Below, one piece after another: positions 53,951 to 63,452 of a stretch of 64,000 nucleotides of DNA; positions within the stretch are counted from its first letter, which is position 1, and each line of letters begins with the position of its first letter. The translations under genes were made by a program, and so were the position numbers. Below the pieces are notes generated by a model, which was not told where the DNA came from, did not search any database, and saw only the letters and a list, made by a program, of their open reading frames with translations. Origin of the DNA: CAZFGK01 sp964518635 (GTDB lineage: Bacteria; Zixibacteria; MSB-5A5; GN15; FEB-12); NCBI GenBank assembly GCA_964518635.1, contig CAZFGK010000004.1, positions 1 to 64,000 of the forward strand. The letters run 5' to 3'.

Positions 53951-53958
53951 CCCTCCGA

Positions 53959-56667
53959 TTAAAAGCTCAGTTGGAGCCCGAGCCGAACTGTACGCGGCGG
54001 ACTGAAGTTTTGTGGATTGAAGTCATATTGACGATTCGCAGTTTCCAGTTCCTTTTCATCGAGGGCCAGCCCGCCACCAACGATCTGATTGTCATCTGTC
54101 GGAAGTCCTGTTCTGGTGTAGACATTCAGGACATTACGACGATCGAGGAGATTATCCACTTCGACAAAGAGATCAAGATTCGTTGAACCAAAACTGAACT
54201 GCTTCGCGAGTCGAGTATCAATACTGAATGTAGCAGGGAGACGACCGGAGTTAATTTCACCGAGTCGATTTCCGCTCTGATCGGTCTTGGTATAGGGAAA
54301 TCCGGAGCCCACACTCACTGCGGTGCTTAGCCCCCAGCCGCTTGGGATCGGAATTCCTGCTACTGAACCACTCCAGTTTTTTGGAATCTTATAGTCAGCG
54401 AGAATGGTCAGAGTATGTCGCTGGTCGAAATCGAGAGGATACTCAGAGACTGGTGCGAGTGTATCGGTAGTGGAGGTAATGTAAGTCTGATACGCTTCGC
54501 TTGGAGTGGAGCCAATGCCACGAGCGTGCATGTAATTATATGCCAGTGAGCCGGAGAGGAAATCGCTGCCAACCAGTTTGGTGAGACTCAATTCAAATCC
54601 GCTGGCGGAACCATAGTCTCCGTTCGCATAACGTGAGATCGAACTTCCTGCGATCTGCCCGATCTTGCGAACCGTGACCAGATCACTCATCTCCTTGAAG
54701 TAGGCAGTGATATCAAACTTGATGTCGTTAGAAATCATCTGGTCGATACCCAGCTCGTACATGATCGTCTTCTCCGGACTCAGATCCGGGTTGCCGATGA
54801 GCGGCACGCCGCTGGTGATGTCCCCCTCAAGATTGAAGTAGAGGGCCTGATAGATCGGGATTTCGTAATAGTGACCATAATTGAAATGGAGAACGGCATC
54901 CTGCGTGATCGGGAAACTCATCCCAAGCCGCGGCGACCAGCGAGTTGTTGCATCTGCAGACTTGAGCGCGTATTCGCCAAGTGGATTGGCATTATAATTA
55001 ATGTCAATCGACTTATGCTCAAAGCGAAGCCCAAGATTCATGACCAGATAGTCCAGCTCCAGTTTCTGTTCTCCATACCATGCGAATGACCAGGGATCCG
55101 CTTCATACTCTTCGATGTACGGATTATTGTTATAGAACTGGCGAGCATCACGAAACACATGCGATCGCTTGATATCGATTCCTGTTTTGAGCATCCACTG
55201 GTTTGTCAATTGATTCACCAGTGACGCAGTGATTCCAGAGTTCGTTGCTTCCCGATATCCATAAACAGGATCATATCGATCCCCCATGGCAAAGCCGGTG
55301 GCTTCATACGGGTCACTGAAATCGAGATTATTTCCGTAGTTGTTCTGGTGGATGGTACCATTGTATCGACCGGAGCTATCTTCAGAGTATCCCGGCCATC
55401 GACTCCAGTGAACGCCCATAAGATGCGGCGGCGAGACCAAATTGCGGGTGTGGAATCTGCTCACGCTAAAATCAAGGATTGCCCGCTTGCTGAGAAGATA
55501 CTGCCCGGAAAAACCTGCGAGGTATGCTCGCTGTTCAAAGGCCGGGAGACCATCAAGATTAAACGAGAATGAAACTCCGTTTCCATCTCGGTGATCATAG
55601 ATAAGTCCGTCGGCAGAGTAATATGTCATATTGCTCAGGAACTTGAGACGCTGAGATGGTTTCAAGGTGGTCTTTACTGTTCCGCTGTAGCTGGTCACTC
55701 CATCATTTGGAAGTGAACCGCGATCTCGGTAGGCCTCACCGGCGACGAAGAAGTTGTATTGTTCGCCGTTGAGACCAAAGAGCGGACCAGAGGCATCAAA
55801 TGTTGCCGATCTTGCTCCCGATGAAGTCAGAGGTCCCCACTTCGTTTCGGCAACACTATACTTGCGAGTAAATCCGCTGTAGGTCCTGAACGAACCGCGG
55901 TAATTTGACCCGCCTTCGCGTGTCACGGCGTTGAGAATACCGGAAAGGGCATCTCCATATTCGGCAGTGAACCCACCTGAGGTGAGAGAAAGCTCTTCCA
56001 GCGACTGCGGATTAATTCGAATACCGCTCGTTGAAACGAACGGATCTTGAACTGAAAAGCCGTCATAGTAGTAATTCACCTGCCCGGAGCGACCACCCCT
56101 GATATGAAGCAGACGATCAGCATCCTGAACAACACCCGGATATCGAGCTAGAATCTGTGCGACTGATGTCGCATTGGGCAGATCACGAATTCGCTCAGCG
56201 GTAAATGTCTCACGAGAGCTGGTCAGATCTGACTGAATTTTTGGAATGACTGCTGTAACTCGCTGAGTCTGCTTGAGCTCGGTCGTCGTCGCTTCGAGAT
56301 CAACTGAAACAGGAGTCGTAAGATCAACTAGCACGCGGACGTCCATCTGCGATTTAGAGGTATACCCGATATGGGAGACCAGTACTTCGTACTTCCCCAC
56401 CGGCACCTGAATGAGAAAGAATTCCCCATCTTCGTCAGTCTCGGTAGCGAGGCTCGTCCTTTCAATCCTGATCGTCGCCCCTACCAGAGGAGTGCCGGTT
56501 GCAACGTCCCGTACCTGACCTGAGATTTTTCCTGATGTAGCAGCGTGGACAGATGACTGAACGACAACAATGATTGCAAGTACACCTAGCCCAGCCAGAA
56601 CGTTCTGTATCAAGTGCTGAAGCACCCGTGCGGCTTCGCTCACCTGATTCTGTACATATACATTCAT
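53959..56667 (-). CDS. TonB-dependent receptor of the second surface operon
   Basis: A receptor of about 902 residues: signal (1-40, ending VHAAT), a carboxypeptidase-like domain (about 45-130, GKISGQVRDVATGTPLVGAT), plug with PNATSVAQILARYPGVV and LLHIRGGRSGQVNYYYDGFSVQDP, and a barrel ending in LGLQLSF. ATG 56667 is used; a GTG at 56691 with AGGGAC upstream is possible. First gene before the sorted protein and PorV-like genes; the calcium loops of the other receptor are absent. Confidence 0.88.
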   Translation of the reverse strand: MNVYVQNQVSEAARVLQHLIQNVLAGLGVLAIIVVVQSSVHAATSGKISGQVRDVATGTPLVGATIRIERTSLATETDEDGEFFLIQVPVGKYEVLVSHIGYTSKSQMDVRVLVDLTTPVSVDLEATTTELKQTQRVTAVIPKIQSDLTSSRETFTAERIRDLPNATSVAQILARYPGVVQDADRLLHIRGGRSGQVNYYYDGFSVQDPFVSTSGIRINPQSLEELSLTSGGFTAEYGDALSGILNAVTREGGSNYRGSFRTYSGFTRKYSVAETKWGPLTSSGARSATFDASGPLFGLNGEQYNFFVAGEAYRDRGSLPNDGVTSYSGTVKTTLKPSQRLKFLSNMTYYSADGLIYDHRDGNGVSFSFNLDGLPAFEQRAYLAGFSGQYLLSKRAILDFSVSRFHTRNLVSPPHLMGVHWSRWPGYSEDSSGRYNGTIHQNNYGNNLDFSDPYEATGFAMGDRYDPVYGYREATNSGITASLVNQLTNQWMLKTGIDIKRSHVFRDARQFYNNNPYIEEYEADPWSFAWYGEQKLELDYLVMNLGLRFEHKSIDINYNANPLGEYALKSADATTRWSPRLGMSFPITQDAVLHFNYGHYYEIPIYQALYFNLEGDITSGVPLIGNPDLSPEKTIMYELGIDQMISNDIKFDITAYFKEMSDLVTVRKIGQIAGSSISRYANGDYGSASGFELSLTKLVGSDFLSGSLAYNYMHARGIGSTPSEAYQTYITSTTDTLAPVSEYPLDFDQRHTLTILADYKIPKNWSGSVAGIPIPSGWGLSTAVSVGSGFPYTKTDQSGNRLGEINSGRLPATFSIDTRLAKQFSFGSTNLDLFVEVDNLLDRRNVLNVYTRTGLPTDDNQIVGGGLALDEKELETANRQYDFNPQNFSPPRTVRLGLQLSF

Positions 56668-56983
56668 ATGTTTGACCTGTTTACGTTGCACTTGTCCCTA
56701 TGCCTTCTAACTGCAGTGGTGCAGTCGATGAAAGAATCGGCGCGACACCAAAATTCTTTACCCGAACTCTACAAAAGGACAACTCGTTGGTTGAAAATCA
56801 GCTGTCTCAATTGAAACAGACGCGAAACAGTTGATGAAACAGCCATGATTCCTGTCACGAAACTCACGCTTTCATTACTCAGAAATCTCGGAAAAGTCCG
56901 ATAACTCAATGAAAGACCGCAGGTCCGGAATTGAGGTTCGATCCGTTCGCTGAGTCTTTTGAATCTGATCTGACAAGGACATT
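56668..56983. other. Divergent intergenic region, TonB operon and signalling cluster
   Basis: About 316 bases between two divergent units. It should contain both promoters, but I see no convincing -10/-35 pair. A small inverted repeat CTGCA-GTGG-TGCAG is near 56712. No ORF with a ribosome site and no RNA gene was recognised. Confidence 0.4.
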
Positions 56984-57982
56984 GTGACAACGACCATGAC
57001 TGCTACATGGATGCGATCGGCAGCCGTGTGGATTGCTCCCAGGCAATCGCGCGGTGCGCTGCTCTTGGCATGGATTCTTCTGTCTGCCGCATTTGGCACA
57101 CAGCAGAGTCAGGCGCAGCAGGTTGTTGTTCTCACCACCGACACACTCGCTTCAACTACTCGCACGATTTCGGGGCTGCAGACTGTCATTCGTCAGGTAC
57201 ACGCCACGGCCATCTTCCATGTCGTCAAAGTAAGTTCGCCGGAGTTGTCGACCCGACTTGGAGATTCTGTTCGCGCATTGCATCCTGCAGTGATCGTTCC
57301 GATCGGCACCGCGGCAACGTCCTTTGCGCGTTCGCTGAAGACAGAGATACCTATCGTTTTTGCGTCGGTACTCTATCCGGGTATTTCCGGCTTCGTTGGA
57401 AATCAGAAGAAAACAGAAGCGATTTCAGGGGCTTCGCTGGACATCCCTTTCGACATTCAGTTCACTCATTTTCAGAAAATAGTTCGAAAGATTCGACGAA
57501 TTGGAGTTCTCTACTCAGAAGTCACCAAGGCGCTTATCGAACCGGCGAGAGAAGCAGCCAAAGGGCTTGGGCTTGAGTTAGTTGCAATTCGGGTCGAGCA
57601 GGATCGGGAGCTCCCCAAAGCACTTGATTCCCTTCTCATTCGCTGTGATGGAATCTGGAGTCTTGCAGATCCTCGTATTTATACGCCACAAGGAACCAAG
57701 TTCATCCTGCTCCAGTCGACTAAACGAAATGTCCCGGTCATGGGATTTAGTAGCAACGTGGTCGAATCCGGCGCACTCTTCGCTCTCGATTTCGATTATA
57801 AAGGAATAGGACGACAAGCAGGTACCCTTGTTTGTTCTATTCTGAACGGAAAGCAGATCAGTGAGTCAGAAGTGACGGTGCCGGATATCATCTGGTTCAA
57901 ATACAATAAGAAATCTGCTTCCAATCTAGGCATCGTCATTCCGCAGGAACTTGCGAGCATCGCCAAGGAGGTCTACGAATGA
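56984..57982 (+). CDS. ABC_sub_bind-type substrate-binding protein
   Basis: A 332-residue periplasmic binding protein of the TMM-like/ABC_sub_bind family (PIVFASVLYPGISGF, RRIGVLYSEVT, GIWSLADPRIYTPQG, VVESGALFALDFDYKGIGRQAG). The start is GTG with AAGGA close upstream (ATG 56996 is an alternative); a signal follows. No ABC permease or ATPase is nearby; the next gene is a sensor kinase overlapping by 4 nt. Hence it probably presents a ligand to the kinase instead of a transporter. Ligand unknown. Confidence 0.82.
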   Translation: MTTTMTATWMRSAAVWIAPRQSRGALLLAWILLSAAFGTQQSQAQQVVVLTTDTLASTTRTISGLQTVIRQVHATAIFHVVKVSSPELSTRLGDSVRALHPAVIVPIGTAATSFARSLKTEIPIVFASVLYPGISGFVGNQKKTEAISGASLDIPFDIQFTHFQKIVRKIRRIGVLYSEVTKALIEPAREAAKGLGLELVAIRVEQDRELPKALDSLLIRCDGIWSLADPRIYTPQGTKFILLQSTKRNVPVMGFSSNVVESGALFALDFDYKGIGRQAGTLVCSILNGKQISESEVTVPDIIWFKYNKKSASNLGIVIPQELASIAKEVYE

Positions 57983-59625
57983 CTTCTTCACGGCGACAGA
58001 TCCGGTATGGCTTGAAATTGAAATTTATCCTTCCGCTGACGGTAACCGTGACGGTCATCATGGCAGCGGCCGGCTTTTATTTCATAGAACGACAAGCCGA
58101 ATCGTTCAAACGGGAACTTGAAGTCAGCGGCGACACGATGATTCGAATGCTGGCAACCAATGCGGAGAGCGGAGTCCTCTTTGGATCCACGCTTGAACTC
58201 GACCAGCAGTTGAAAGTGCTTTCCAAGTTCGAATCTGTCGGGTACGCACTGATTATTGATGCCGAAGGAACTATACTGGCACAGGCCGGCGAAGTCCCTC
58301 CCTTTGATCGTTCAATTGATTCGACCGATTTGTCTATCGACTCTGTAACTATTGAACGACAGACTATGGTTCACGAAAACGGAAAGACCGAATTGGTATT
58401 GAAAATACCGATTGTGACTTTCAAGAGCGTGATCAATCGAGAACAGCTTGGAATGAACCCGGCTGCAGCACGTGGTTCCAGTCTGGATGAGTCCCGTGAA
58501 GTCATAGGATTTGTTGAACTTGGACTTTCTACCGAGAAAGTAGAGCATCTCATTGGAGAATCGACTCTCGCGATTGCCGGACTGACTTTGATTCTCATTC
58601 TTGTAACTCTGGGGCTGGTCGTACTCATTGTCAATGTGTTCACCAAACCGATCAATCGATTGCTGTATGCATCAGAACAAATTGCTGCCGGAAATCTTTC
58701 TATTCGTTCCGAAGTGAACCAGGAGGATGAGATCGGGCAGCTGGCTGAAGCATTTGATCATATGGCCGATTCGATGCAGAAATCGCGCTCTGATATCGAG
58801 GAATACAATAAGACACTTGAAGAAAAAATCATCGAGCGGACAAAACAGCTGGAGGATGCCCAAGCGCAGCTGATTCAGACGGAGAAAATGGGGGCCATCG
58901 GACAGCTCGCGGCCGGAGTAGCCCACGAGTTGAATAATCCGCTAGGCGGTATTCTCGGCTACGCCCAGTTTACACTGGAAAAACTTGGGAAGCTGAATCC
59001 AGAGAAAACCTCTGCAAAAGACATTGAGAGCTTTGCCCGCTATGTCAGTGATATTGAAATTCAGGCACGTCGTTGCAAGGCCATTGTACAGAATCTCCTG
59101 CGCTTTTCAAGATCTTCCCGAACGGTCGATTTTGGTGAGCTCGACCTGAACAAGGTCGTGCTTGAGACGATCAGCTTCGTCGAGCATCAGGCCCACATTA
59201 ATAGAATCCGCATTGACTCAGTCTTTGCCTCGCAACTTCCGCCAATCCATGGAAATTCGGGACAATTGCAGCAAGTGCTTACAAATCTCCTCATTAATGC
59301 CATGCATGCATCTCAGCCGGGGACTGCCATCACGGTACGAACGAGGTTCAGCCCGGCCGTCGGAGAATTTGGCGGAACGGTCGAACTCACCGTCACAGAT
59401 CAGGGAAGCGGCATTCCGAAGGAGAACCTGAAGAAGATTTTTGAGCCATTCTTTACGACCAAGGAGATAGGAAAAGGGACCGGTCTGGGACTCTCAGTCA
59501 GCTTCGGAATTATCAATGACCACGGTGGGGAAATTTCCGTCCAGTCGACCGTCGGTGTCGGAACGACCTTTACCATTATTCTGCCGATTCAGAAAATTCA
59601 TCCAGTCGCCGATACTGTCCGTTAA
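57979..59625 (+). CDS. Membrane sensor histidine kinase
   Basis: A 548-residue two-membrane-helix kinase: TM1 (about 13-32), periplasmic sensor domain of about 160 residues (CHASE8-like), TM2 (about 195-220), HAMP, coiled coil, HisKA with phospho-acceptor His316 in VAHELNNPLGG, and HATPase with NLLINAMHAS, DQGSGIPKE and GTGLGLSVSFGI. SD AAGGAGG is 7 nt before the ATG, which overlaps the binding-protein stop as ATGA. No receiver is fused, so it relies on the following receiver genes. Confidence 0.93.
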   Translation: MTSSRRQIRYGLKLKFILPLTVTVTVIMAAAGFYFIERQAESFKRELEVSGDTMIRMLATNAESGVLFGSTLELDQQLKVLSKFESVGYALIIDAEGTILAQAGEVPPFDRSIDSTDLSIDSVTIERQTMVHENGKTELVLKIPIVTFKSVINREQLGMNPAAARGSSLDESREVIGFVELGLSTEKVEHLIGESTLAIAGLTLILILVTLGLVVLIVNVFTKPINRLLYASEQIAAGNLSIRSEVNQEDEIGQLAEAFDHMADSMQKSRSDIEEYNKTLEEKIIERTKQLEDAQAQLIQTEKMGAIGQLAAGVAHELNNPLGGILGYAQFTLEKLGKLNPEKTSAKDIESFARYVSDIEIQARRCKAIVQNLLRFSRSSRTVDFGELDLNKVVLETISFVEHQAHINRIRIDSVFASQLPPIHGNSGQLQQVLTNLLINAMHASQPGTAITVRTRFSPAVGEFGGTVELTVTDQGSGIPKENLKKIFEPFFTTKEIGKGTGLGLSVSFGIINDHGGEISVQSTVGVGTTFTIILPIQKIHPVADTVR

Positions 59626-59666
59626 GAAGCCGCCAGAACGATTTCGCGCGGACTTCGAAAGGGACC

Positions 59667-60047
59667 ATGACTACAAGCATTGATTTAAAAAAAATACTGG
59701 TTGTAGATGACGAAGCAGTCATTCGTGATTTCCTCAAGGAAGTGCTTGAGGATTATCAGGTGACAGTTGTCAGCGATGGGGACGAGGCAATTGCGGCTAT
59801 GACCAAAGGCCCGTTCGATCTTGTCATTACCGATCTACGCATGCCCAGAGTATCCGGCGAAGAGGTCGTTCGTGATGCCAAGACACGATATCCTCAAATG
59901 CCAGTGATCGTCATTAGTGGATACTCGAGTCTGTATACGGTCAGTCAGTCGGTTTCTAACGGTGCCTGCGCCGTACTAGCGAAACCATTTTCGATCAAGG
60001 AACTTCTTTTGACCGTCAACAGTGCTTTGAATGGGACCGCTGCATGA
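59667..60047 (+). CDS. Stand-alone response regulator receiver 1
   Basis: A 126-residue CheY-like receiver with no output domain: LVVDDEAVIRDF acidic pair, phospho-acceptor Asp56 (VITDLRMP), SGYSS Thr/Ser site and the Lys in AKPFS. 41 nt after the kinase and overlapping the next receiver by 4 nt. Probably the first relay acceptor. Confidence 0.92.
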   Translation: MTTSIDLKKILVVDDEAVIRDFLKEVLEDYQVTVVSDGDEAIAAMTKGPFDLVITDLRMPRVSGEEVVRDAKTRYPQMPVIVISGYSSLYTVSQSVSNGACAVLAKPFSIKELLLTVNSALNGTAA

Positions 60048-60409
60048 AACGAGTTCTGGTCGTCGATGATTCGGCTGTGATCCGCAGACTTCTGAGCGAT
60101 TATTTTCGCCAGGGGGAGACCGAAGTCGTTGAGTGTGAGAATGAGCAGGAGGCGATCCGTGCTGCACGAACCAGCGAGTTTGATTTCTGTGTCTGCGATA
60201 CGCATCTTGCCAGTCATTCCGGCCCGGAACTCGGACAAGAACTGCGCACCTACCTTCCGAACATGCCGATTCTCTTTCTGAATTCTCTTCCCGATCAACC
60301 CGATCATCTCGTCGAAAACAGCATCTGCCTGCAAAAACCATTCGAGCTCGAACAACTTCGAGAGGGGATCCGACTCCTCCTTCGTGCAAAATCAGTCCCG
60401 ACTCGGTAG
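60044..60409 (+). CDS. Stand-alone response regulator receiver 2
   Basis: A 121-residue receiver: LVVDDSAVIRRLL, Asp52 in CDTHLASHSG, Ser in LNSLPD and Lys in LQKPFE. It departs from the usual DxxMP block (DTHLAS in place of DLRMP), so it may be a slow or divergent phosphate sink. Coupled to receiver 1. Confidence 0.88.
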   Translation: MKRVLVVDDSAVIRRLLSDYFRQGETEVVECENEQEAIRAARTSEFDFCVCDTHLASHSGPELGQELRTYLPNMPILFLNSLPDQPDHLVENSICLQKPFELEQLREGIRLLLRAKSVPTR

Positions 60410-60416
60410 AACGATC

Positions 60417-62081
60417 ATGGGATCACGAATTGCCATCATCGATGACGAGCAGGTAGTACTCTCTCTCATCCGTGATGCACTTGAGGAGCCTGGGGTCGAG
60501 ATACATACCTTCCACCGACCGCAGGAAGCAGTGGAACAGATTCCCGCTCTGGGAATCGAAGTCATTCTCTCCGATATCCGAATGCCCGGGATGACCGGAA
60601 TCGAGTTGATGGCCGCCCTTCGTGAGCGATCAGTAACGGCGCCATTCATTTTCATGACTGGCTATGCCAGTCTTGACTCGGCGAAAGAGGCGATCCGGCT
60701 TGGTGCCAGCGGCTATATCAACAAACCATTCGAACTCTCCGAGTTGCGCCAGACAATCACGACCGTGCTCCAGGCGACCGATCTTCAGAAGAAGAGTGAA
60801 AAGGAAGATGAGGCACGCCTCCAGACGCTGGGCAAACTTCTCTTCGATAGTTCGGATCAGCAAGCAGTTATTGAATCAACTCTTCGATTTTCGCTAGATC
60901 ATAGTCGCGCAGATATGGGATCACTGGTGATAGTAAAGGGAGAAGTCGCGGCAGCTCTTACGCTCCCGAAGGGAAAGAACGAGATTTTCCAGGAAGAAGT
61001 GAATCCTTCCATTGCTCGATTGCTAGTCTCGCGAATGAGCGGTCATGATACAGAACCGGGAGCAATGCCAGAGGAACTCCGCAGTGAACTTCAGAATGCG
61101 ATTGCAATTCATGTAGAGCATAAGAGCCAATTCTGCTCCTGGATGGGGGAACGCTATTCCATTCTCGCCATTCCGGTATCGGTCGAGCGCGCCGCATTTG
61201 GAGTGATTCTTCTCGGCTTCGCAGATGACTCCGTACGACTCAGACGTGCCGATATCGCCTTACTTGCGCTCACTGGCCGACAACTGGCGATTACGCTCTA
61301 CAATCAGGAACTGCTGGTCGAAGCCAAAGAAGCATATAGTCGCCTGAATGATGCGCAGGATCAGATGATCGGATTAGAACGACTGGCGGAACGAGGCGAA
61401 CTCTCCGCCGAAGTCGGGCATGAAATCAACAACTTCCTGCAAGTAGTTCGGGGTAATGTCGAACTGGTCAATCTCTGGATGAAAAAAGAGACTTACGACA
61501 AACTGCCAACGGCAATGACGAAAATCACTGATGCCGTAGTCAGTATGTCACGATTTACTTCTGAGTTGATGGGAGACAATGACGGCAGCAGTGAACGAGT
61601 GGAGCTATCGCTCGCACAGGTTCTCAGGGAAGTAGTCGAGAGGGTGACAATCCAAAGAAGATATCGCGGCGTATCGCTGCAGATCGAATTGCTTGAAGAT
61701 GGACGAGCGAAGATTATTGCCGACAAAATGAAACTCCAGCAATTGTTCTACAATCTGCTCAACAATGCTGCTGATGCCATGAGCAAATCAACAGAACGAA
61801 AACTTCTCGTCAAGTTGACAGAGTCATTAGAATCTCAGAATGTCGCGGTGGTCATTCAAGACACCGGATGCGGATTTGCACCGGAAGATCTTGCTAGAGC
61901 ATTTACAGAACGGTTTACGACCAAGAAAAATGGACACGGTTTCGGACTTTTGGTCTGCAAGAAAGTAATCGAAAGTCATGATGGTACTTTTGATATTCAG
62001 AGCATTCAGGGAAAAGGAACGACCATGACGATCTCCTTCCCTATGCAAACATCGAAGCCCGTCGAAGCCGTTCTCGCGTAG
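60417..62081 (+). CDS. Receiver-GAF-histidine kinase (hybrid)
   Basis: A 554-residue soluble protein. Receiver at 1-120 (Asp53 in LSDIRMPGMTG, Lys in NKPFEL), a GAF-like domain (about 140-300), dimerisation/HisKA with His335 in EVGHEINNFLQVVRG, and HATPase with NLLNNAADAM, DTGCGF and GHGFGLLVCKK. The receiver is at the N-terminus, so phosphate can arrive from the upstream kinase and control this kinase. ATG 60417 starts 7 nt after the previous stop; the ribosome site is weak. Confidence 0.9.
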   Translation: MGSRIAIIDDEQVVLSLIRDALEEPGVEIHTFHRPQEAVEQIPALGIEVILSDIRMPGMTGIELMAALRERSVTAPFIFMTGYASLDSAKEAIRLGASGYINKPFELSELRQTITTVLQATDLQKKSEKEDEARLQTLGKLLFDSSDQQAVIESTLRFSLDHSRADMGSLVIVKGEVAAALTLPKGKNEIFQEEVNPSIARLLVSRMSGHDTEPGAMPEELRSELQNAIAIHVEHKSQFCSWMGERYSILAIPVSVERAAFGVILLGFADDSVRLRRADIALLALTGRQLAITLYNQELLVEAKEAYSRLNDAQDQMIGLERLAERGELSAEVGHEINNFLQVVRGNVELVNLWMKKETYDKLPTAMTKITDAVVSMSRFTSELMGDNDGSSERVELSLAQVLREVVERVTIQRRYRGVSLQIELLEDGRAKIIADKMKLQQLFYNLLNNAADAMSKSTERKLLVKLTESLESQNVAVVIQDTGCGFAPEDLARAFTERFTTKKNGHGFGLLVCKKVIESHDGTFDIQSIQGKGTTMTISFPMQTSKPVEAVLA

Positions 62082-62111
62082 CTTCTCAACAAACTCACAC
62101 TTTGATACATT

Positions 62112-62699
62112 TCAGTGCTGTCTACTTCCCCGTTGCGTGAGTGGCTCCCCTCGTTTGCAAATCGGGCAGTCTTCCGGTGACCAGCTCTCAGCCGCGACCG
62201 TCGCCAATGAAATCAACGGATACGAGAATGCACATTTTCCATTCGACCGATCAAGAAATACTCCCAATGCAACGATCTTCGCTCCCGATGGCTTGACCAG
62301 ATCGATTACTTCCTGCAGCGAAGTCCCAGTCGTGAGCACGTCATCGACAATTGCAACCGTATCCTCGCTGTTCAGTTCAAAACCACGCTTGAATACACGC
62401 CCACCCGCTTCCCCTGCTTCTGCGTAATATGCATCAAGACCCAGATATCGAGCGACGTCATACGCAATGATAATCCCACCGGTTGTTGGCCCAACGATGA
62501 TAGTCGGCGCATACTGACGGAGAGATTCCGCCATCGAACGACAGACTTCGGTACAGATGGACGGCTGCTTGAGAATATTGAATTTCTCATAATAGACATC
62601 CGAGTGCCGACCGGAGGTCAGCTTGAAATGTCCGCGCAGAAGCGCGCCGGATGATTCAAAGAGTGGGAGAATCGAGCTTGCTTGTGTCGTCGAGGTCAT
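62112..62699 (-). CDS. pyrE: Orotate phosphoribosyltransferase
   Basis: A 195-residue enzyme adding ribose phosphate to orotate in pyrimidine synthesis. PRPP-binding motif VAIVDDVLTTGTS, GPTTGGIIIAYDVARYLG and substrate loop GGRVFKRGFEL are present. Located 11 nt after acpS, convergent with the signalling cluster 30 nt away. Confidence 0.94.
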   Translation of the reverse strand: MTSTTQASSILPLFESSGALLRGHFKLTSGRHSDVYYEKFNILKQPSICTEVCRSMAESLRQYAPTIIVGPTTGGIIIAYDVARYLGLDAYYAEAGEAGGRVFKRGFELNSEDTVAIVDDVLTTGTSLQEVIDLVKPSGAKIVALGVFLDRSNGKCAFSYPLISLATVAAESWSPEDCPICKRGEPLTQRGSRQH

Positions 62700-62710
62700 G
62701 AAATTTCCTG

Positions 62711-63103
62711 TTACTCAGTTGATGATTGGCACAAGGCAACCGCGCAGGCGTAGTCGCCGTCATGGGAGATCGAAACAGAAAAAGAACAATGAGATAGCTG
62801 CGGAGCGATTTCTTTTGAAAAGTCCGCTCGCGGAGCCCCGTCACGTTCGCTCAGGATTTCCATCGAGCTATATGGTGGGCGAAACGCCAGCTTCCCGCGA
62901 AGTGATTTGATCAGGGCTTCCTTGGCGGCAAAACGACCGGCAAGATAGCGCAGGGAGCGTTTTCTTTCTTCCCACTGAGTTCTTTCCTGATTTCCCAGAA
63001 TCCGCCTCGGAAATCTGATCGGGAATCGCGTGAGAAGATCATGAATTCTCTGTTGGGATACCAGATCAATGCCGATGGTGCTGTGGTTGGATACTGCGGT
63101 CAT
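62711..63103 (-). CDS. acpS: Holo-[acyl-carrier-protein] synthase
   Basis: A 130-residue phosphopantetheinyl transferase activating acyl carrier protein. GIDLVSQQRI with the metal Asp, AGRFAAKEALIKSL with the catalytic Glu and Lys, and a C-terminal SVSISHDGDYA. Pairs with pyrE in one unit. Confidence 0.93.
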   Translation of the reverse strand: MTAVSNHSTIGIDLVSQQRIHDLLTRFPIRFPRRILGNQERTQWEERKRSLRYLAGRFAAKEALIKSLRGKLAFRPPYSSMEILSERDGAPRADFSKEIAPQLSHCSFSVSISHDGDYACAVALCQSSTE

Positions 63104-63391
63104 AAACTGAAGATAGCGGGATCAACTTTCTTCGGCAAGTGAACGAAATTGATTGCCGCAATCGGCCTGACCGATATATTCGCTTCAGACAATAAGAAGT
63201 ATCGGGGAGGAATGAGTCATTTGAAAACCTCTTACAACTGTCTTATGAAGGTCGTCTCTTGTGAGCTGCGCGTACGCCGTGACCCGATCGAAAGACCGAT
63301 AGCGAAAGCTAGATGCTTCGAGTGACACTAAACCCTTTACCGTATGGTATTGGGAGCGTTTTCAAATCACGAAGTTCCTCCCCGCAAAATG
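63104..63391. other. Gap between acpS and the right-edge gene
   Basis: About 290 bases. Holds the possible small ORF above and should hold the acpS promoter (minus strand). No tRNA and no strong repeat seen. Confidence 0.4.
63212..63325 (+). CDS. Possible 37-residue small protein
   Basis: A short plus-strand ORF (MSHLKTSYNCLMKVVS..., ending in ARCFE) inside the gap after acpS. GGGGAGG precedes the ATG with hardly any spacing, which weakens it. A terminator lies 67 nt beyond its stop. It could be part of a small RNA, or chance. No family recognised. Confidence 0.2.
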   Translation: MSHLKTSYNCLMKVVSCELRVRRDPIERPIAKARCFE

Positions 63392-63425
63392 AAAAAACGC
63401 TGCCAGCAATGGCGGCGTTTTTTTT
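63392..63425. terminator. Intrinsic terminator, both strands possible
   Basis: Ten-bp stem AACGCTGCCA/TGGCGGCGTT with GCAA loop. Eight T follow on the plus strand, six on the minus. As plus RNA the odd pair is U-G, as minus RNA a C-A mismatch. It closes the gene at 63453 and could also end a plus-strand transcript. Confidence 0.75.
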
Positions 63426-63452
63426 GTACACTCGACTTGAAATGATACTTGT

